Shown: piece after piece, positions 48,609 to 57,453 of the stretch
Layout of the letters: each line of letters opens with the position of its first letter
Numbering within the stretch: position 1 is the stretch's first letter
DNA from: Streptococcus parasanguinis
Lineage (GTDB): Bacteria > Bacillota > Bacilli > Lactobacillales > Streptococcaceae
Direction of reading: 5' to 3'
Length of the DNA stretch: 64,000 bases
Assembly: GCA_905188195.1 (NCBI GenBank)
Contig: CAJJKY010000001.1
Span: 186,001 to 250,000 of the forward strand
The notes under the pieces: model-generated
The model's input: the letters and a program-made list of their open reading frames with translations, nothing else
Database searches by the model: none
Told to the model about the DNA's origin: nothing
Made by a program: the position numbers and the translations under genes

Positions 48609-49859
48609 ATGATAACAGCAAAAGATGTGGCTAAGGCCCATAAAATATTAAGAGGAGTCGTTGTTAATACGCCTCTTGAATACGACCACTATTTATCTGA
48701 AAAATATGGGGCAAAGATTTATTTGAAAAAAGAAAACGCCCAACGTGTTCGTTCGTTCAAGATTCGTGGAGCGTATTTTGCAATTTCTCAACTCTCAAAA
48801 GAAGAGCGGGAACGTGGTGTAGTGTGTGCTTCTGCAGGAAACCATGCGCAAGGAGTTGCTTATACTTGTAATGAAATGAAGATTCCAGCGACCATCTTCA
48901 TGCCGATTACAACACCGCAACAAAAGATCGGCCAAGTCCGATTCTTTGGTGGGGATTATGTAACAATTAAGTTGGTCGGGGATACCTTTGATGCATCAGC
49001 AAAGGCGGCCCAAGAATTTACTCTTGCAGAAAAACGGACCTTTATTGACCCGTTTGATGATCCACACGTACAGGCTGGCCAAGGGACAGTGGCCTATGAA
49101 ATTCTTGAGGAAGCTCGAAAAGAATCGATTGCCTTTGATGCTGTCCTTGTCCCTGTCGGTGGAGGAGGCCTCATTTCAGGTGTTTCTACCTATATCAAAG
49201 AAACGGATCCTCGGATTGAAGTCATTGGGGTAGAGGCCGAAGGAGCGCGCTCCATGAAGGCTGCTTTTGAAGCAGGTGGTCCCGTCAAATTGCCAGAAAT
49301 CGATAAGTTTGCAGACGGGATTGCTGTGCAAAAAGTGGGACAATTGACTTATGAAGTGACCCGTCAACATGTGGAAACTTTGGTTGGGGTCGATGAAGGC
49401 TTGATTTCAGAGACTTTGATTGATCTTTATTCCAAACAAGGGATCGTAGCTGAACCAGCAGGAGCGGCCAGTGTGGCATCCCTTGAAATCTTGCGCGAAT
49501 ACATCAAGGGGAAAACCATTTGTTGTATTATCTCAGGTGGGAATAATGACATCAACCGTATGCCTGAGATGGAAGAACGTGCCTTGATCTACGATGGGGT
49601 CAAACACTACTTTATCGTCAATTTCCCACAACGTCCAGGGGCCCTTCGTGAATTTGTAAATGATATCTTAGGGCCAAATGATGATATTACACGTTTTGAA
49701 TACATCAAGCGTGCTAGTAAAGGAACAGGCCCTGTCTTGATTGGGGTTACTTTGGCCAATAAGCATGACTATGCAGGTTTGGTCAATCGTATTGAGCGTT
49801 TTGATCCGTCTTTCATTAACTTGAACGGAAATGAAACTCTCTATAATATGCTGGTCTGA
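48609..49859 (+). CDS. ilvA: Threonine ammonia-lyase (biosynthetic threonine dehydratase)
   Basis: 416 residues. PLP lysine K51 in RSFKIRGAY, phosphate cup SAGNHAQG, glycine loop PVGGGGLISG and a C-terminal ACT-like regulatory domain (~330-416, HYFIVNFPQRPGALREFVND) for isoleucine inhibition. It makes 2-oxobutyrate for isoleucine. The end of the ilvBNC-ilvA cluster; GAGG before the ATG. Confidence 0.96.
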   Translation: MITAKDVAKAHKILRGVVVNTPLEYDHYLSEKYGAKIYLKKENAQRVRSFKIRGAYFAISQLSKEERERGVVCASAGNHAQGVAYTCNEMKIPATIFMPITTPQQKIGQVRFFGGDYVTIKLVGDTFDASAKAAQEFTLAEKRTFIDPFDDPHVQAGQGTVAYEILEEARKESIAFDAVLVPVGGGGLISGVSTYIKETDPRIEVIGVEAEGARSMKAAFEAGGPVKLPEIDKFADGIAVQKVGQLTYEVTRQHVETLVGVDEGLISETLIDLYSKQGIVAEPAGAASVASLEILREYIKGKTICCIISGGNNDINRMPEMEERALIYDGVKHYFIVNFPQRPGALREFVNDILGPNDDITRFEYIKRASKGTGPVLIGVTLANKHDYAGLVNRIERFDPSFINLNGNETLYNMLV

Positions 49860-49969
49860 GTATCATGCAGAAATAATCGACTATTTAAGCAATATATTTT
49901 TATGGAATATATTGCTTTTTTATGAAGACTTGTGATATGATATGCGTAAATTAAAAGGAGGAACTTTTT

Positions 49970-50863
49970 ATGCCTGGATTTTTTATCTTTATTTTATTCT
50001 TGCTAATGGTTGCAGGATTCATTGTGATTAGCTCACTTTATGTGGTCAAGCAACAATCCGTTGCCATCATCGAACGTTTCGGACGTTATCAAAAAATTAG
50101 CGATAGTGGCATTCATATGCGAGCGCCTTTTGGCATCGATAAAATTGCAGCACGAGTTCAATTGCGCGTCTTGCAGAGCGAGATCGTAGTTGAAACGAAA
50201 ACTCAGGATAACGTATTCGTTACCATGAATGTGGCAACACAATACCGAGTGAACGAAAGCAACGTAAAGGATGCCTACTACAAACTCATGCGTCCAGAAT
50301 CACAGATTAAATCATACATTGAAGATGCTCTTCGTTCTTCTGTACCTAAGTTGACCTTGGATGAATTGTTTGAGAAAAAAGATGAAATCGCTCTTGAAGT
50401 TCAAAAACAAGTAGCAGAAGAAATGTCAACTTATGGATATATTATTGTTAAAACCTTGATCACCAAAGTTGAGCCAGATGCTGAAGTGAAACAATCCATG
50501 AACGAGATCAATGCAGCGCAAAGAAAACGTGTGGCAGCTCAGGAATTGGCAGAAGCAGACAAGATCAAGATCGTTACTGCTGCCGAAGCTGAAGCAGAAA
50601 AAGACCGTTTGCACGGGGTTGGTATTGCCGAGCAACGGAAGGCCATTGTCGATGGATTGGCAGACTCTATTAAAGAGTTAAAAGGTGCGAATGTAGACTT
50701 GACCGAAGAACAAATCATGTCTATTCTCTTAACCAACCAGTACTTGGATACCCTAAATAATTTTGCAGATAAAGAAGGGAATAATACGATTTTCCTACCA
50801 GCAAACCCTGATGGCGTTGAAAACATTCGTACACAAATATTATCAGCCCTGAAAGCAAAGTAA
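49970..50863 (+). CDS. SPFH/Band 7 membrane protein
   Basis: 297 residues. One N-terminal membrane helix (FIFILFLLMVAGFIVISSLY), then the Band 7 domain (KQQSVAIIERFGRYQKISDS, FGIDKIAARVQLRVLQ) and an alanine/glutamate-rich coiled coil (~185-225, VAAQELAEADKIKIVTAAEA). SPFH proteins form large oligomers that organise membrane domains and proteases. AAAGGAGGAA precedes the ATG; monocistronic. Confidence 0.92.
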   Translation: MPGFFIFILFLLMVAGFIVISSLYVVKQQSVAIIERFGRYQKISDSGIHMRAPFGIDKIAARVQLRVLQSEIVVETKTQDNVFVTMNVATQYRVNESNVKDAYYKLMRPESQIKSYIEDALRSSVPKLTLDELFEKKDEIALEVQKQVAEEMSTYGYIIVKTLITKVEPDAEVKQSMNEINAAQRKRVAAQELAEADKIKIVTAAEAEAEKDRLHGVGIAEQRKAIVDGLADSIKELKGANVDLTEEQIMSILLTNQYLDTLNNFADKEGNNTIFLPANPDGVENIRTQILSALKAK

Positions 50864-50910
50864 ACTTTTTTTCATTTTTTAAAAAAGGTTCGTATTTTCA
50901 GCGATTTTAG

Positions 50911-50939
50911 TTGACAAAATGTGCAAAAAAATTTATATT
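50911..50939 (+). promoter_or_regulatory. Promoter of the small HTH-like gene
   Basis: TTGACA (50911-50916), 17-bp spacer, TATATT (50934-50939). Confidence 0.75.
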
Positions 50940-50971
50940 AGTATTGGAAATAATAATATAGGAGAAAGATC

Positions 50972-51187
50972 ATGGCTAAATCGAACTTTGAAAAAGTAGA
51001 ATCAGTTGTTGGATGGGTACGTGATAAGAAAATTACAGGGTATCGTATCAGTAAAGAAACAAATGCCCGTGAAATGTCTATCATTGCCTTGGCTCAAGGA
51101 CGTGCAAAAGTGAAGAATATCTCGTTTGAAACTGCACTTGGATTGATTGATTTTTATGACAAAAATCATCAAAAATTCGAAGATTAA
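50972..51187 (+). CDS. Small XRE-like helix-turn-helix protein
   Basis: 71 residues. VRDKKITGYRISKETNAREM followed by IIALAQGRAKVKNISFETAL and IDFYDK has the helix spacing of Cro/XRE domains with a 'SFETAxxLIDFY' end. It is short enough to be only the DNA-binding domain. TAGGAGAAAG precedes the ATG; own promoter; terminator at 51207-51234. Targets unknown. Confidence 0.7.
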   Translation: MAKSNFEKVESVVGWVRDKKITGYRISKETNAREMSIIALAQGRAKVKNISFETALGLIDFYDKNHQKFED

Positions 51188-51206
51188 TTTGTTGTTCCAA
51201 TTGAAA

Positions 51207-51234
51207 ACCAGAGAGTTTGCTCTCTGGTTTTTTT
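51207..51234 (+). terminator. Terminator of the small HTH gene
   Basis: AACCAGAGAG-tttg-CTCTCTGGTT followed by TTTTT. Confidence 0.9.
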
Positions 51235-51259
51235 CGATGCCTCAAAAGCAGAAGCGGTA

Positions 51260-51302
51260 CAAAAAAACAGTTTGCTTCCATACTGGTAAGCAAACTGTTT
51301 CA
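51260..51302 (-). terminator. Terminator of the amino-acid ABC operon
   Basis: Read on the minus strand: AAACAGTTTGCTT ... AAGCAAACTGTTT with a short loop and then TTTTT. It faces the neighbouring plus-strand terminator, so convergent transcription is closed from both sides. Confidence 0.9.
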
Positions 51303-51307
51303 AGAGA

Positions 51308-52048
51308 TTAATGTAAGAAGCGTTGAAGGAATTCCTTGGTCCGTTCTTCTTTTGGATTGCTAAAGATTTCTTTTGGATCTCCTTGCTCAGCGATGACACC
51401 CTTGTCCATGAAGATGACCCGGCTAGAGACATCGCGGGCAAATTCCATTTCGTGGGTGACGACAATCATGGTGAGTCCTTCTTTTGCAAGGTCCTGCATG
51501 ATTTTCAAGACTTCCCCAACCATTTCTGGGTCTAGTGCAGAAGTCGGTTCATCGAAGAGAATGGCATCAGGATCCATTGAGAGAGCACGTGCGATGGCGA
51601 CCCGTTGCTTTTGACCACCTGAAAGTTGTTTCGGACGGGCAGCCCAATATTGAGATCCCATACCGACTTTTTCAAGATTTTCTTTGGCAACTTTCTCTGC
51701 AGTCTCACGATCACGCTTGAGGACGGTCGTTTGTGCAACGATTGTGTTTTCCAAGACGTTTAAATTTTCGAAGAGATTAAAGCTTTGGAAAACCATTCCC
51801 AATTTCTCGCGGTAGTGGGTAAGATCATACTCAGGATCAAGAACATTTTGTCCACGATAGAGAATCTCTCCAGCAGTAGGAGTCTCTAGAAGATTGATGG
51901 AGCGAAGGAAGGTTGATTTTCCGCTACCAGAGCTCCCGATGATGGAGATCACCTCTCCTTTTTCAACCGTAAGGGAAATATCTTTCAAGACTTCATTTTG
52001 ACCATAAGATTTTTTTAAATGTTGAATTTCAAGAATTTTTTCTGCCAT
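51308..52048 (-). CDS. Polar amino-acid ABC transporter ATPase (GlnQ-like)
   Basis: 246 residues. Walker A GSSGSGKST, signature LSGGQKQRVAIARAL, Walker B ILFDEPTSALDPEM and switch VVTHEMEFARDV; the PKQLSGGQ and TPTAGEILYRG context is that of amino-acid importers. It starts where the permease gene ends (shared base at 52048) and is co-translated. It drives the fused binding-protein/permease upstream. Confidence 0.94.
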   Translation of the reverse strand: MAEKILEIQHLKKSYGQNEVLKDISLTVEKGEVISIIGSSGSGKSTFLRSINLLETPTAGEILYRGQNVLDPEYDLTHYREKLGMVFQSFNLFENLNVLENTIVAQTTVLKRDRETAEKVAKENLEKVGMGSQYWAARPKQLSGGQKQRVAIARALSMDPDAILFDEPTSALDPEMVGEVLKIMQDLAKEGLTMIVVTHEMEFARDVSSRVIFMDKGVIAEQGDPKEIFSNPKEERTKEFLQRFLH

Positions 52049-53610
52049 TATTTCACCTCATTGACTTGCATTTGATTGGCACCTGTAGTATAAGTATCAG
52101 AATCTAAGCGACGTTCGATGTAGCGAAGAATTCGTGTGATGGTAAAGGTGAGAGCGAAGTAAATCACAGCGATGATCGTAAAGGTTGGGAAGTATTGGTA
52201 GTTTTGAGTTGCGACCGTATTTCCTGTAAAGTAAAGTTCGACCACGGAGATAACATTCAAGACAGATGTATCCTTGATGTTAATGACAAATTCATTCCCT
52301 GTCGCTGGCAAGATATTGCGAACAACCTGTGGAAGGACGACCTTGCGCATGGTTTGTCCATGGGTCATTCCTAGAGCAGTCGCTGCTTCAAACTGACCAG
52401 TATCCACTGCTAAGATTCCTCCACGAACAATCTCGCTCATATAAGCCCCTGTATTGATCGAAACAATAAAGATGGCGGCCCAGGTACGATCCAAGGAAAT
52501 GTTGAAGGCTTGGGCTGAACCGTAGAAAATAACCATGGATTGAACGATCATCGGAGTTCCTCGGAAGATTTCAATGTAGACATTGAGGAACCAACCAAAG
52601 AATGTTTGCAAGGCAGCGAGAGCCTTGTTTTTAGACATAGGCGCAGTCCGGAAGACACCGATCAACAAACCGATCATCAACCCAGCAATGGTCCCTGTCA
52701 TGGAGATGAGGAGGGTCATACCAGTTCCACGTAAGAACTGTGGGCCATTATCTTTCAAAATCTTCATCATTTGGCTGAAGAAAGTCTGCTCATCATCGCT
52801 AGCATCGCTGGAAGCTGGTTGCTTCTTGATCATATCATCCATGAGTTTGACTTGGTCTTCAGATGAAATTTTCGCTAGTGCCGCATTGACTTGGTCAAGT
52901 CTAGCGTCACCCTTCTTCATCCCGATAGCGATGGTCGCATCTTCTTCCCCAACTTCAAATCCTTTTTTGAATTGGATCATCTTAAATTTTGAATTAGCGG
53001 ACTCAGCTGTCAAGGCTTCTGGACGCTCAGAAACATAGGCATCGATAACACCAGATTCTAAAGCTTGACGCATCTGGGCAAAATCACCCATTGCAGTTTC
53101 TTGTTTTGCACCCTTGAGTTGGGAGATGAGAGAGTAGAGGTAGACCCCTTGTTGAGAGGTGACCTTGGCATCCTTAAAGTCATCTAGACTAGAGGCATTC
53201 GCATAGTTTCCATCTTTGCGGACCAGCATGACTGGCTCACTAGTATAGTAGCTATTAGAAAAAGCAACCTCTTTTTTGCGCTCAGTAGTAGGACTCATCC
53301 CGGCGATAATCATATCGATTTTCCCAGAAGTGAGGGCTGGAATTAGTCCGTTCCAAGATGTTTTTACGATCAGAGGTTTTTTACCTAGTCCCTCAGCAAC
53401 TTTTTTGGCGATTTGAACATCGTAACCATTGGCATATTGGTTGGTGCCATCAATCTTTACGGCTCCATTTGAATCATCTTCTTGAGTCCAGTTGAAAGGA
53501 GCGTAGGCTGCTTCCATTCCGATTCGTAAATAGTCATCTGCATGAGCAACCTGTGTGATCCCCAGGCAAATGAAAAGCCCTGTTAAGAGCGCGAATAATG
53601 TTTTTTTCAT
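52048..53610 (-). CDS. Amino-acid ABC transporter, fused substrate-binding protein and permease
   Basis: 520 residues. Signal peptide (KKTLFALLTGLFICLGITQV, cut after VAHA), a family 3 solute-binding domain (~25-265: RIGMEAAYAPFNW, GYDVQIAKKVAEGLGKKP, MIIAGMSPTTERKK), a short linker, then a HisM/GlnP permease (~290-510) with the EAA-like ALGMTHGQTMRKVVLPQV. The binding domain is thus tethered to the channel. Glutamine, glutamate or a related polar amino acid is likely; it cannot be fixed here. Promoter on the minus strand at 53643-53671. Confidence 0.94.
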   Translation of the reverse strand: MKKTLFALLTGLFICLGITQVAHADDYLRIGMEAAYAPFNWTQEDDSNGAVKIDGTNQYANGYDVQIAKKVAEGLGKKPLIVKTSWNGLIPALTSGKIDMIIAGMSPTTERKKEVAFSNSYYTSEPVMLVRKDGNYANASSLDDFKDAKVTSQQGVYLYSLISQLKGAKQETAMGDFAQMRQALESGVIDAYVSERPEALTAESANSKFKMIQFKKGFEVGEEDATIAIGMKKGDARLDQVNAALAKISSEDQVKLMDDMIKKQPASSDASDDEQTFFSQMMKILKDNGPQFLRGTGMTLLISMTGTIAGLMIGLLIGVFRTAPMSKNKALAALQTFFGWFLNVYIEIFRGTPMIVQSMVIFYGSAQAFNISLDRTWAAIFIVSINTGAYMSEIVRGGILAVDTGQFEAATALGMTHGQTMRKVVLPQVVRNILPATGNEFVINIKDTSVLNVISVVELYFTGNTVATQNYQYFPTFTIIAVIYFALTFTITRILRYIERRLDSDTYTTGANQMQVNEVK

Positions 53611-53642
53611 TTTTTCTCCTCTTCCTTATTTTAACTTCTCCT

Positions 53643-53671
53643 ATTGTACAGTAAAATAGGCTGCATTTCAA
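53643..53671 (-). promoter_or_regulatory. Promoter of the amino-acid ABC operon
   Basis: On the minus strand: TTGAAA (53671-53666), 17-bp spacer, TACAAT (53648-53643). Confidence 0.75.
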
Positions 53672-53700
53672 ACATGGTCCTCTTTTTATTTAAAAAATGC

Positions 53701-53706
53701 TATAAT
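53701..53706 (+). promoter_or_regulatory. -10 box of the DUF2207 gene
   Basis: TATAAT at 53701-53706, with AAAGGAG following. The start is only ~15 bases before the ATG at 53728, so in-frame ATGs upstream are excluded. Confidence 0.6.
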
Positions 53707-53727
53707 AATACAAAGGAGCGTGATCAA

Positions 53728-55635
53728 ATGAAAAAGTATTTGTATGTTATTTTCGCCTTTCTGGCCTGCCTTTTTGTTAGTCAGAACGTCCATGCATCTA
53801 GCCCATCTTATGATGTACTTTACTATGGTGGAACCTTGACCTTGGACACCTGGGACGACGCCACCTATGAGGAAGAACTGGTTTATTATTTCAAAGATTC
53901 TTATAGAGGGCAGTATGTTAGCCTAGGAACTGCGGGGAATATGCCACAAGGCTTTGCAATTGAGATACCGCCAAAGGTTGAGGTGGAAGGTCGTGATCTT
54001 CAAAGAGAACCCGAGATTACGAATCTAGGTGATGGCTACCGAGTGAAAATTTATAACAGTGGTGTAGCGCAAGATACAGTCAAAATAAAAGTCACATGGA
54101 AATTAAAAAATCTTCTTTATTCACACAAGGATATCTTGCAGTTGAACTGGAAACCAATTACGGATGGCGATCAGAAGGTGGACGAAGTTCAATTTCGTGT
54201 CATTCCTAAGTTTGCACCAGCCAATGCCCAATCGGAACTGTATATCCATACAGCCTTTATGGGACCGGATGTGACTGTAAAGAAAGAAGATGGAATCTAT
54301 TCTGCCACTTTCTATAACCTAGGCAAAGGAAAAGCTGTGGAGTTGTATGGTTACTGGTTGAAGTCAGACCTAACTACCTTGTATGATTCTGGTCGAAATA
54401 CAGGATTGACCAAATTGGATGAATTTCACAAGAACCAAGCTAAAATTGAACAGGAAAAATACTGGACACGCATGTTTTGGAACTGGATCTTACCAGCCTT
54501 ATTGATTGCACTCTGGCTTCTTTCTCTCTTGGGTCGCAAACGGTTCAAAAAAATGATTTGGCCTGGTGTGACTTATCCGACTGATACTCGTCTTTATGAA
54601 ATTCCACAGGACATTGCACCTCTTGTCATGAGCTCGGTTGTTTATTCAGCCGAATTAGACGAGGCCTCCCCTACCAATAAAGAGAAGGCAACTCCGCCGG
54701 TGTTTACATTTGAAAAAATGCTTCAAGCTACATTGCTGGATTTGATGGATCGTGGAGTGATTGTCTACGAGCAACAAGGAAATGAAGTCGTTTTGACCAG
54801 AAAGTCTCATGGGCATGTAGATGATTTTGAACGCTCCTTTATGAATATGGCTTTTGGGGATCAAGTTTCCTGTCCTGTTAACCGTCTCTTTGAGAATTAT
54901 AAATTTAGTGATGATGTATACAAACATGCCAAAAAAGCAGATCAAGATGCCATTCGTTCACTAGGAAGTTGGGCTCAAGGCCGCTTTGATACGGCTGTCA
55001 ACCAAGTGGCCAGAGATGTTCATCGCAAGGTGGAAGATCTCCATTTGCCAAGCTACTATCGCCCTTTAGAGGCAAAAGAAGAAGCGCAAGCTAGACGAAG
55101 TCTCTTCTTTGGTTGGGCTGCTTGGTTTATCGCCCTTGGAGCAGAAATCTTTGCCATCTTTGGGATGGGTTGGTTCTCTGTTCCTTGTTTGATAGGGATC
55201 CTCATACTTTGGTTTATGCCAGTGCGCTTCAATGGTGTCTTTAAAGCCTGCCTACGAGATGGTGTTGTCAATCTTGCGGGTGCTGAGCAACGCTATTACT
55301 GGGATAGTTTTGGTCGGATGTTGAAAGAGATTGCCCACCTCAACGATGCAGAGTTGCAGTCTCTGGTCCTATGGAATCGCTTATTGGTCTATGCGGCCTT
55401 GTATGGTGTAGCTGATCAGGTCACAAAGGTCATGAAGCTTCGGAATATTCATTTAGAAAATCAAGCCTTAAACGCCTTCGTTTACACCCCGTTCTATCAT
55501 GATGTGACCCACTCAAGTCATGCCATGTCTACTTATGGATCGACAGCATCGACAGCTAGTCATTTCACAGTTTCCTCTGGTAGTGGAGGAGGTTTCTCTG
55601 GCGGAGGAGGCGGAGGAGGCTTTGGTGCCTTCTAA
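53728..55635 (+). CDS. DUF2207 domain membrane protein
   Basis: 635 residues from the ATG at 53728 (CAAAGGAGCG upstream). Signal peptide MKKYLYVIFAFLACLFVSQN, an extracellular strand-rich DUF2207 domain (~25-240), a membrane helix (WILPALLIALWLLSLLG), a cytoplasmic region, two more helices (~475-520) and a glycine-rich tail ending GGGFSGGGGGGGFGAF. Function of the family is unknown. Monocistronic; divergent from the ABC operon. Confidence 0.9.
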   Translation: MKKYLYVIFAFLACLFVSQNVHASSPSYDVLYYGGTLTLDTWDDATYEEELVYYFKDSYRGQYVSLGTAGNMPQGFAIEIPPKVEVEGRDLQREPEITNLGDGYRVKIYNSGVAQDTVKIKVTWKLKNLLYSHKDILQLNWKPITDGDQKVDEVQFRVIPKFAPANAQSELYIHTAFMGPDVTVKKEDGIYSATFYNLGKGKAVELYGYWLKSDLTTLYDSGRNTGLTKLDEFHKNQAKIEQEKYWTRMFWNWILPALLIALWLLSLLGRKRFKKMIWPGVTYPTDTRLYEIPQDIAPLVMSSVVYSAELDEASPTNKEKATPPVFTFEKMLQATLLDLMDRGVIVYEQQGNEVVLTRKSHGHVDDFERSFMNMAFGDQVSCPVNRLFENYKFSDDVYKHAKKADQDAIRSLGSWAQGRFDTAVNQVARDVHRKVEDLHLPSYYRPLEAKEEAQARRSLFFGWAAWFIALGAEIFAIFGMGWFSVPCLIGILILWFMPVRFNGVFKACLRDGVVNLAGAEQRYYWDSFGRMLKEIAHLNDAELQSLVLWNRLLVYAALYGVADQVTKVMKLRNIHLENQALNAFVYTPFYHDVTHSSHAMSTYGSTASTASHFTVSSGSGGGFSGGGGGGGFGAF

Positions 55636-55743
55636 GTAGCACTAAGAATGGTCTTGGTAGCTCTTTCCCTTCTAGTTTAGAAGGCCTGGTCCAGTCCATA
55701 GATTTATGATATAATAGAGCAAATGTAAGTTTAGGAGAAAAAG

Positions 55744-56580
55744 ATGTTTCTGATCGAATTAATCAAGGCGGTTCTTTTTGGGATTGTCGAGGGGATTACA
55801 GAATGGTTACCGATCTCAAGTACAGGTCACTTGATTCTGTTACAGGATTTTGTGCAGTTTAAAAATCAAGATCCAGCCTTTATGGAGATGTTCAATGTTG
55901 TGATCCAATTGGGAGCGATCCTAGCGGTTGTGGTGATTTATTTCGATAAATTGTATCCCTTCAAACCTGGTAAATCTCCACTAGAAGTACGTCGGACCTG
56001 GCAATTATGGGCAAAAGTTGCGGTTGCAACGCTCCCTCTTGTCTTTGTTTTTAAATTGGATGATTGGTTTGAGGCGCATTTCCACAATTCGATTTCCGTT
56101 GCGATTATGTTGATCACCTACGGGATTGCCTTTATCTATCTGGAAAGACGGGAACAAGTTGAGCCAGCAGTAACGGAATTGCATAAGTTACCTTATCGAA
56201 CAGCTCTTTATATTGGACTCTTCCAAGTTTTATCGCTATTTCCAGGAACAAGCCGTTCAGGTGCTACGATTGTAGGTGGCTTGATCAATGGTGTTAGCCG
56301 TCCAGTAGTGACAGAATTTACCTTTTATTTGGGGATCCCAGCTATGTTTGGGGCTAGCCTCTTAAAGGTTGGAAAATTCGCTCTTGGTGGGCATTCACTA
56401 GCGCTGGGGCAACTCTTTATTCTACTGGTAGCGATGGGAGTGGCCTTTGTGGTCAGCATGTACGCCATCCGCTTCTTGACAGATTATGTGAAAAATCATG
56501 ATTTCACCGTCTTTGGGAAATACCGGATCGTTCTTGGTTCCATCTTGCTATTGTATGGACTCTTCCGTGTTATTTTCTAA
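55744..56580 (+). CDS. uppP: Undecaprenyl-diphosphatase UppP (BacA)
   Basis: 278 residues, multi-pass. Both active-site motifs are present: EGITEWLPISSTGHLIL (glutamate-rich motif) and PGTSRSGATIVGG. It removes a phosphate from undecaprenyl diphosphate outside the membrane to recycle the lipid carrier for wall synthesis and gives some bacitracin resistance. TTTAGGAGA precedes the ATG. It lies upstream of mecA, and its transcript is probably ended by the hairpin at 56612-56641. Confidence 0.96.
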   Translation: MFLIELIKAVLFGIVEGITEWLPISSTGHLILLQDFVQFKNQDPAFMEMFNVVIQLGAILAVVVIYFDKLYPFKPGKSPLEVRRTWQLWAKVAVATLPLVFVFKLDDWFEAHFHNSISVAIMLITYGIAFIYLERREQVEPAVTELHKLPYRTALYIGLFQVLSLFPGTSRSGATIVGGLINGVSRPVVTEFTFYLGIPAMFGASLLKVGKFALGGHSLALGQLFILLVAMGVAFVVSMYAIRFLTDYVKNHDFTVFGKYRIVLGSILLLYGLFRVIF

Positions 56581-56611
56581 GAGAGCGGTTGAACTCGATC
56601 AAATTATTTTT

Positions 56612-56641
56612 CGAGGTTGGAGACTTTTGTCCCGACCTCTT
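56612..56641 (+). terminator. uppP terminator related to the repeat's end hairpin
   Basis: GAGGTTGGAGAC-tttt-GTCCCGACCTC followed by TTTT. It resembles the right hairpin of the 177-bp repeat (GAGGCTAGGAC-tttt-GTCCCAGCCTC) without the rest of the element. Confidence 0.75.
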
Positions 56642-56715
56642 TTCTATGCATCCTTTTTTTGAATTCTATCCAATTTTTTAGTATAATAGTAAGACTAGAA
56701 GTATGAGGTTATGCT

Positions 56716-57453
56716 ATGAAGATGAAGCAAATTAGTGATTCAACAATTAAGATCACGATCCAACTAGAAGACTTAGAAGAACGTGGGATGGAAATTGCTG
56801 ATTTCCTTGTCCCACAAGAAAAAACAGAAGAATTTTTCTACGCCATTTTGGATGAACTCGAAATGCCAGAAAGCTTCCTGGATAGCGGGATGCTGAGTTT
56901 TCGTGTGACGCCAAAACCAGATAAATTGGATGTTTTTGTTACCAAATCAAAAATTGACCAACAATTGGATTTTGAGGATTTGTCAGATCTTCCTGATATG
57001 GAAGAGTTGTCGCGCATGACGCCAGATGAATTTATCAAAACCTTGGAAAAAACAATCTCTGATAAGACAAAAGGGGATGCAGAAGCTATTCACCATTTGG
57101 AACAAGAAGAGTTACGGGACAATCAAGAACAAGATCCTACATCTGAAGCACCAGTAAGTCAGTATATTTATTACATTTTGCGTTTTTCAAATATACAGCA
57201 AGCAGTTGCCTTTTCAAAAACGGTAAGCTTTCCAGTGGATACCTCTGAATTATACAAAATGGGATCCGATTATTATTTAACCGTCTTGATCGATACAGAG
57301 GATCAACCAAATCAATATCCAACCTGGTTACTTGCTATCATTCGGGAGTATGCGGATGATTCAGAAGTGACACGGGCAGTTCTGCAGGAACATGGTCATT
57401 TATTAATGGTGTCTGGTGCGATTGAGAATTTGAAGAAAGTTGCTAGCTTATGA
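56716..57453 (+). CDS. mecA: Adaptor protein MecA
   Basis: 245 residues. N-terminal substrate-recognition part (MKQISDSTIKITIQLEDLEE), an acidic linker and a C-terminal ClpC-binding domain (VSQYIYYILRFSNIQQAVAF). It brings targets such as the competence regulators ComX/ComW to ClpCP for degradation. Length is normal. GAGGTT before the ATG. Overlaps the next gene by 4 bp, an order conserved in streptococci. Confidence 0.93.
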   Translation: MKMKQISDSTIKITIQLEDLEERGMEIADFLVPQEKTEEFFYAILDELEMPESFLDSGMLSFRVTPKPDKLDVFVTKSKIDQQLDFEDLSDLPDMEELSRMTPDEFIKTLEKTISDKTKGDAEAIHHLEQEELRDNQEQDPTSEAPVSQYIYYILRFSNIQQAVAFSKTVSFPVDTSELYKMGSDYYLTVLIDTEDQPNQYPTWLLAIIREYADDSEVTRAVLQEHGHLLMVSGAIENLKKVASL

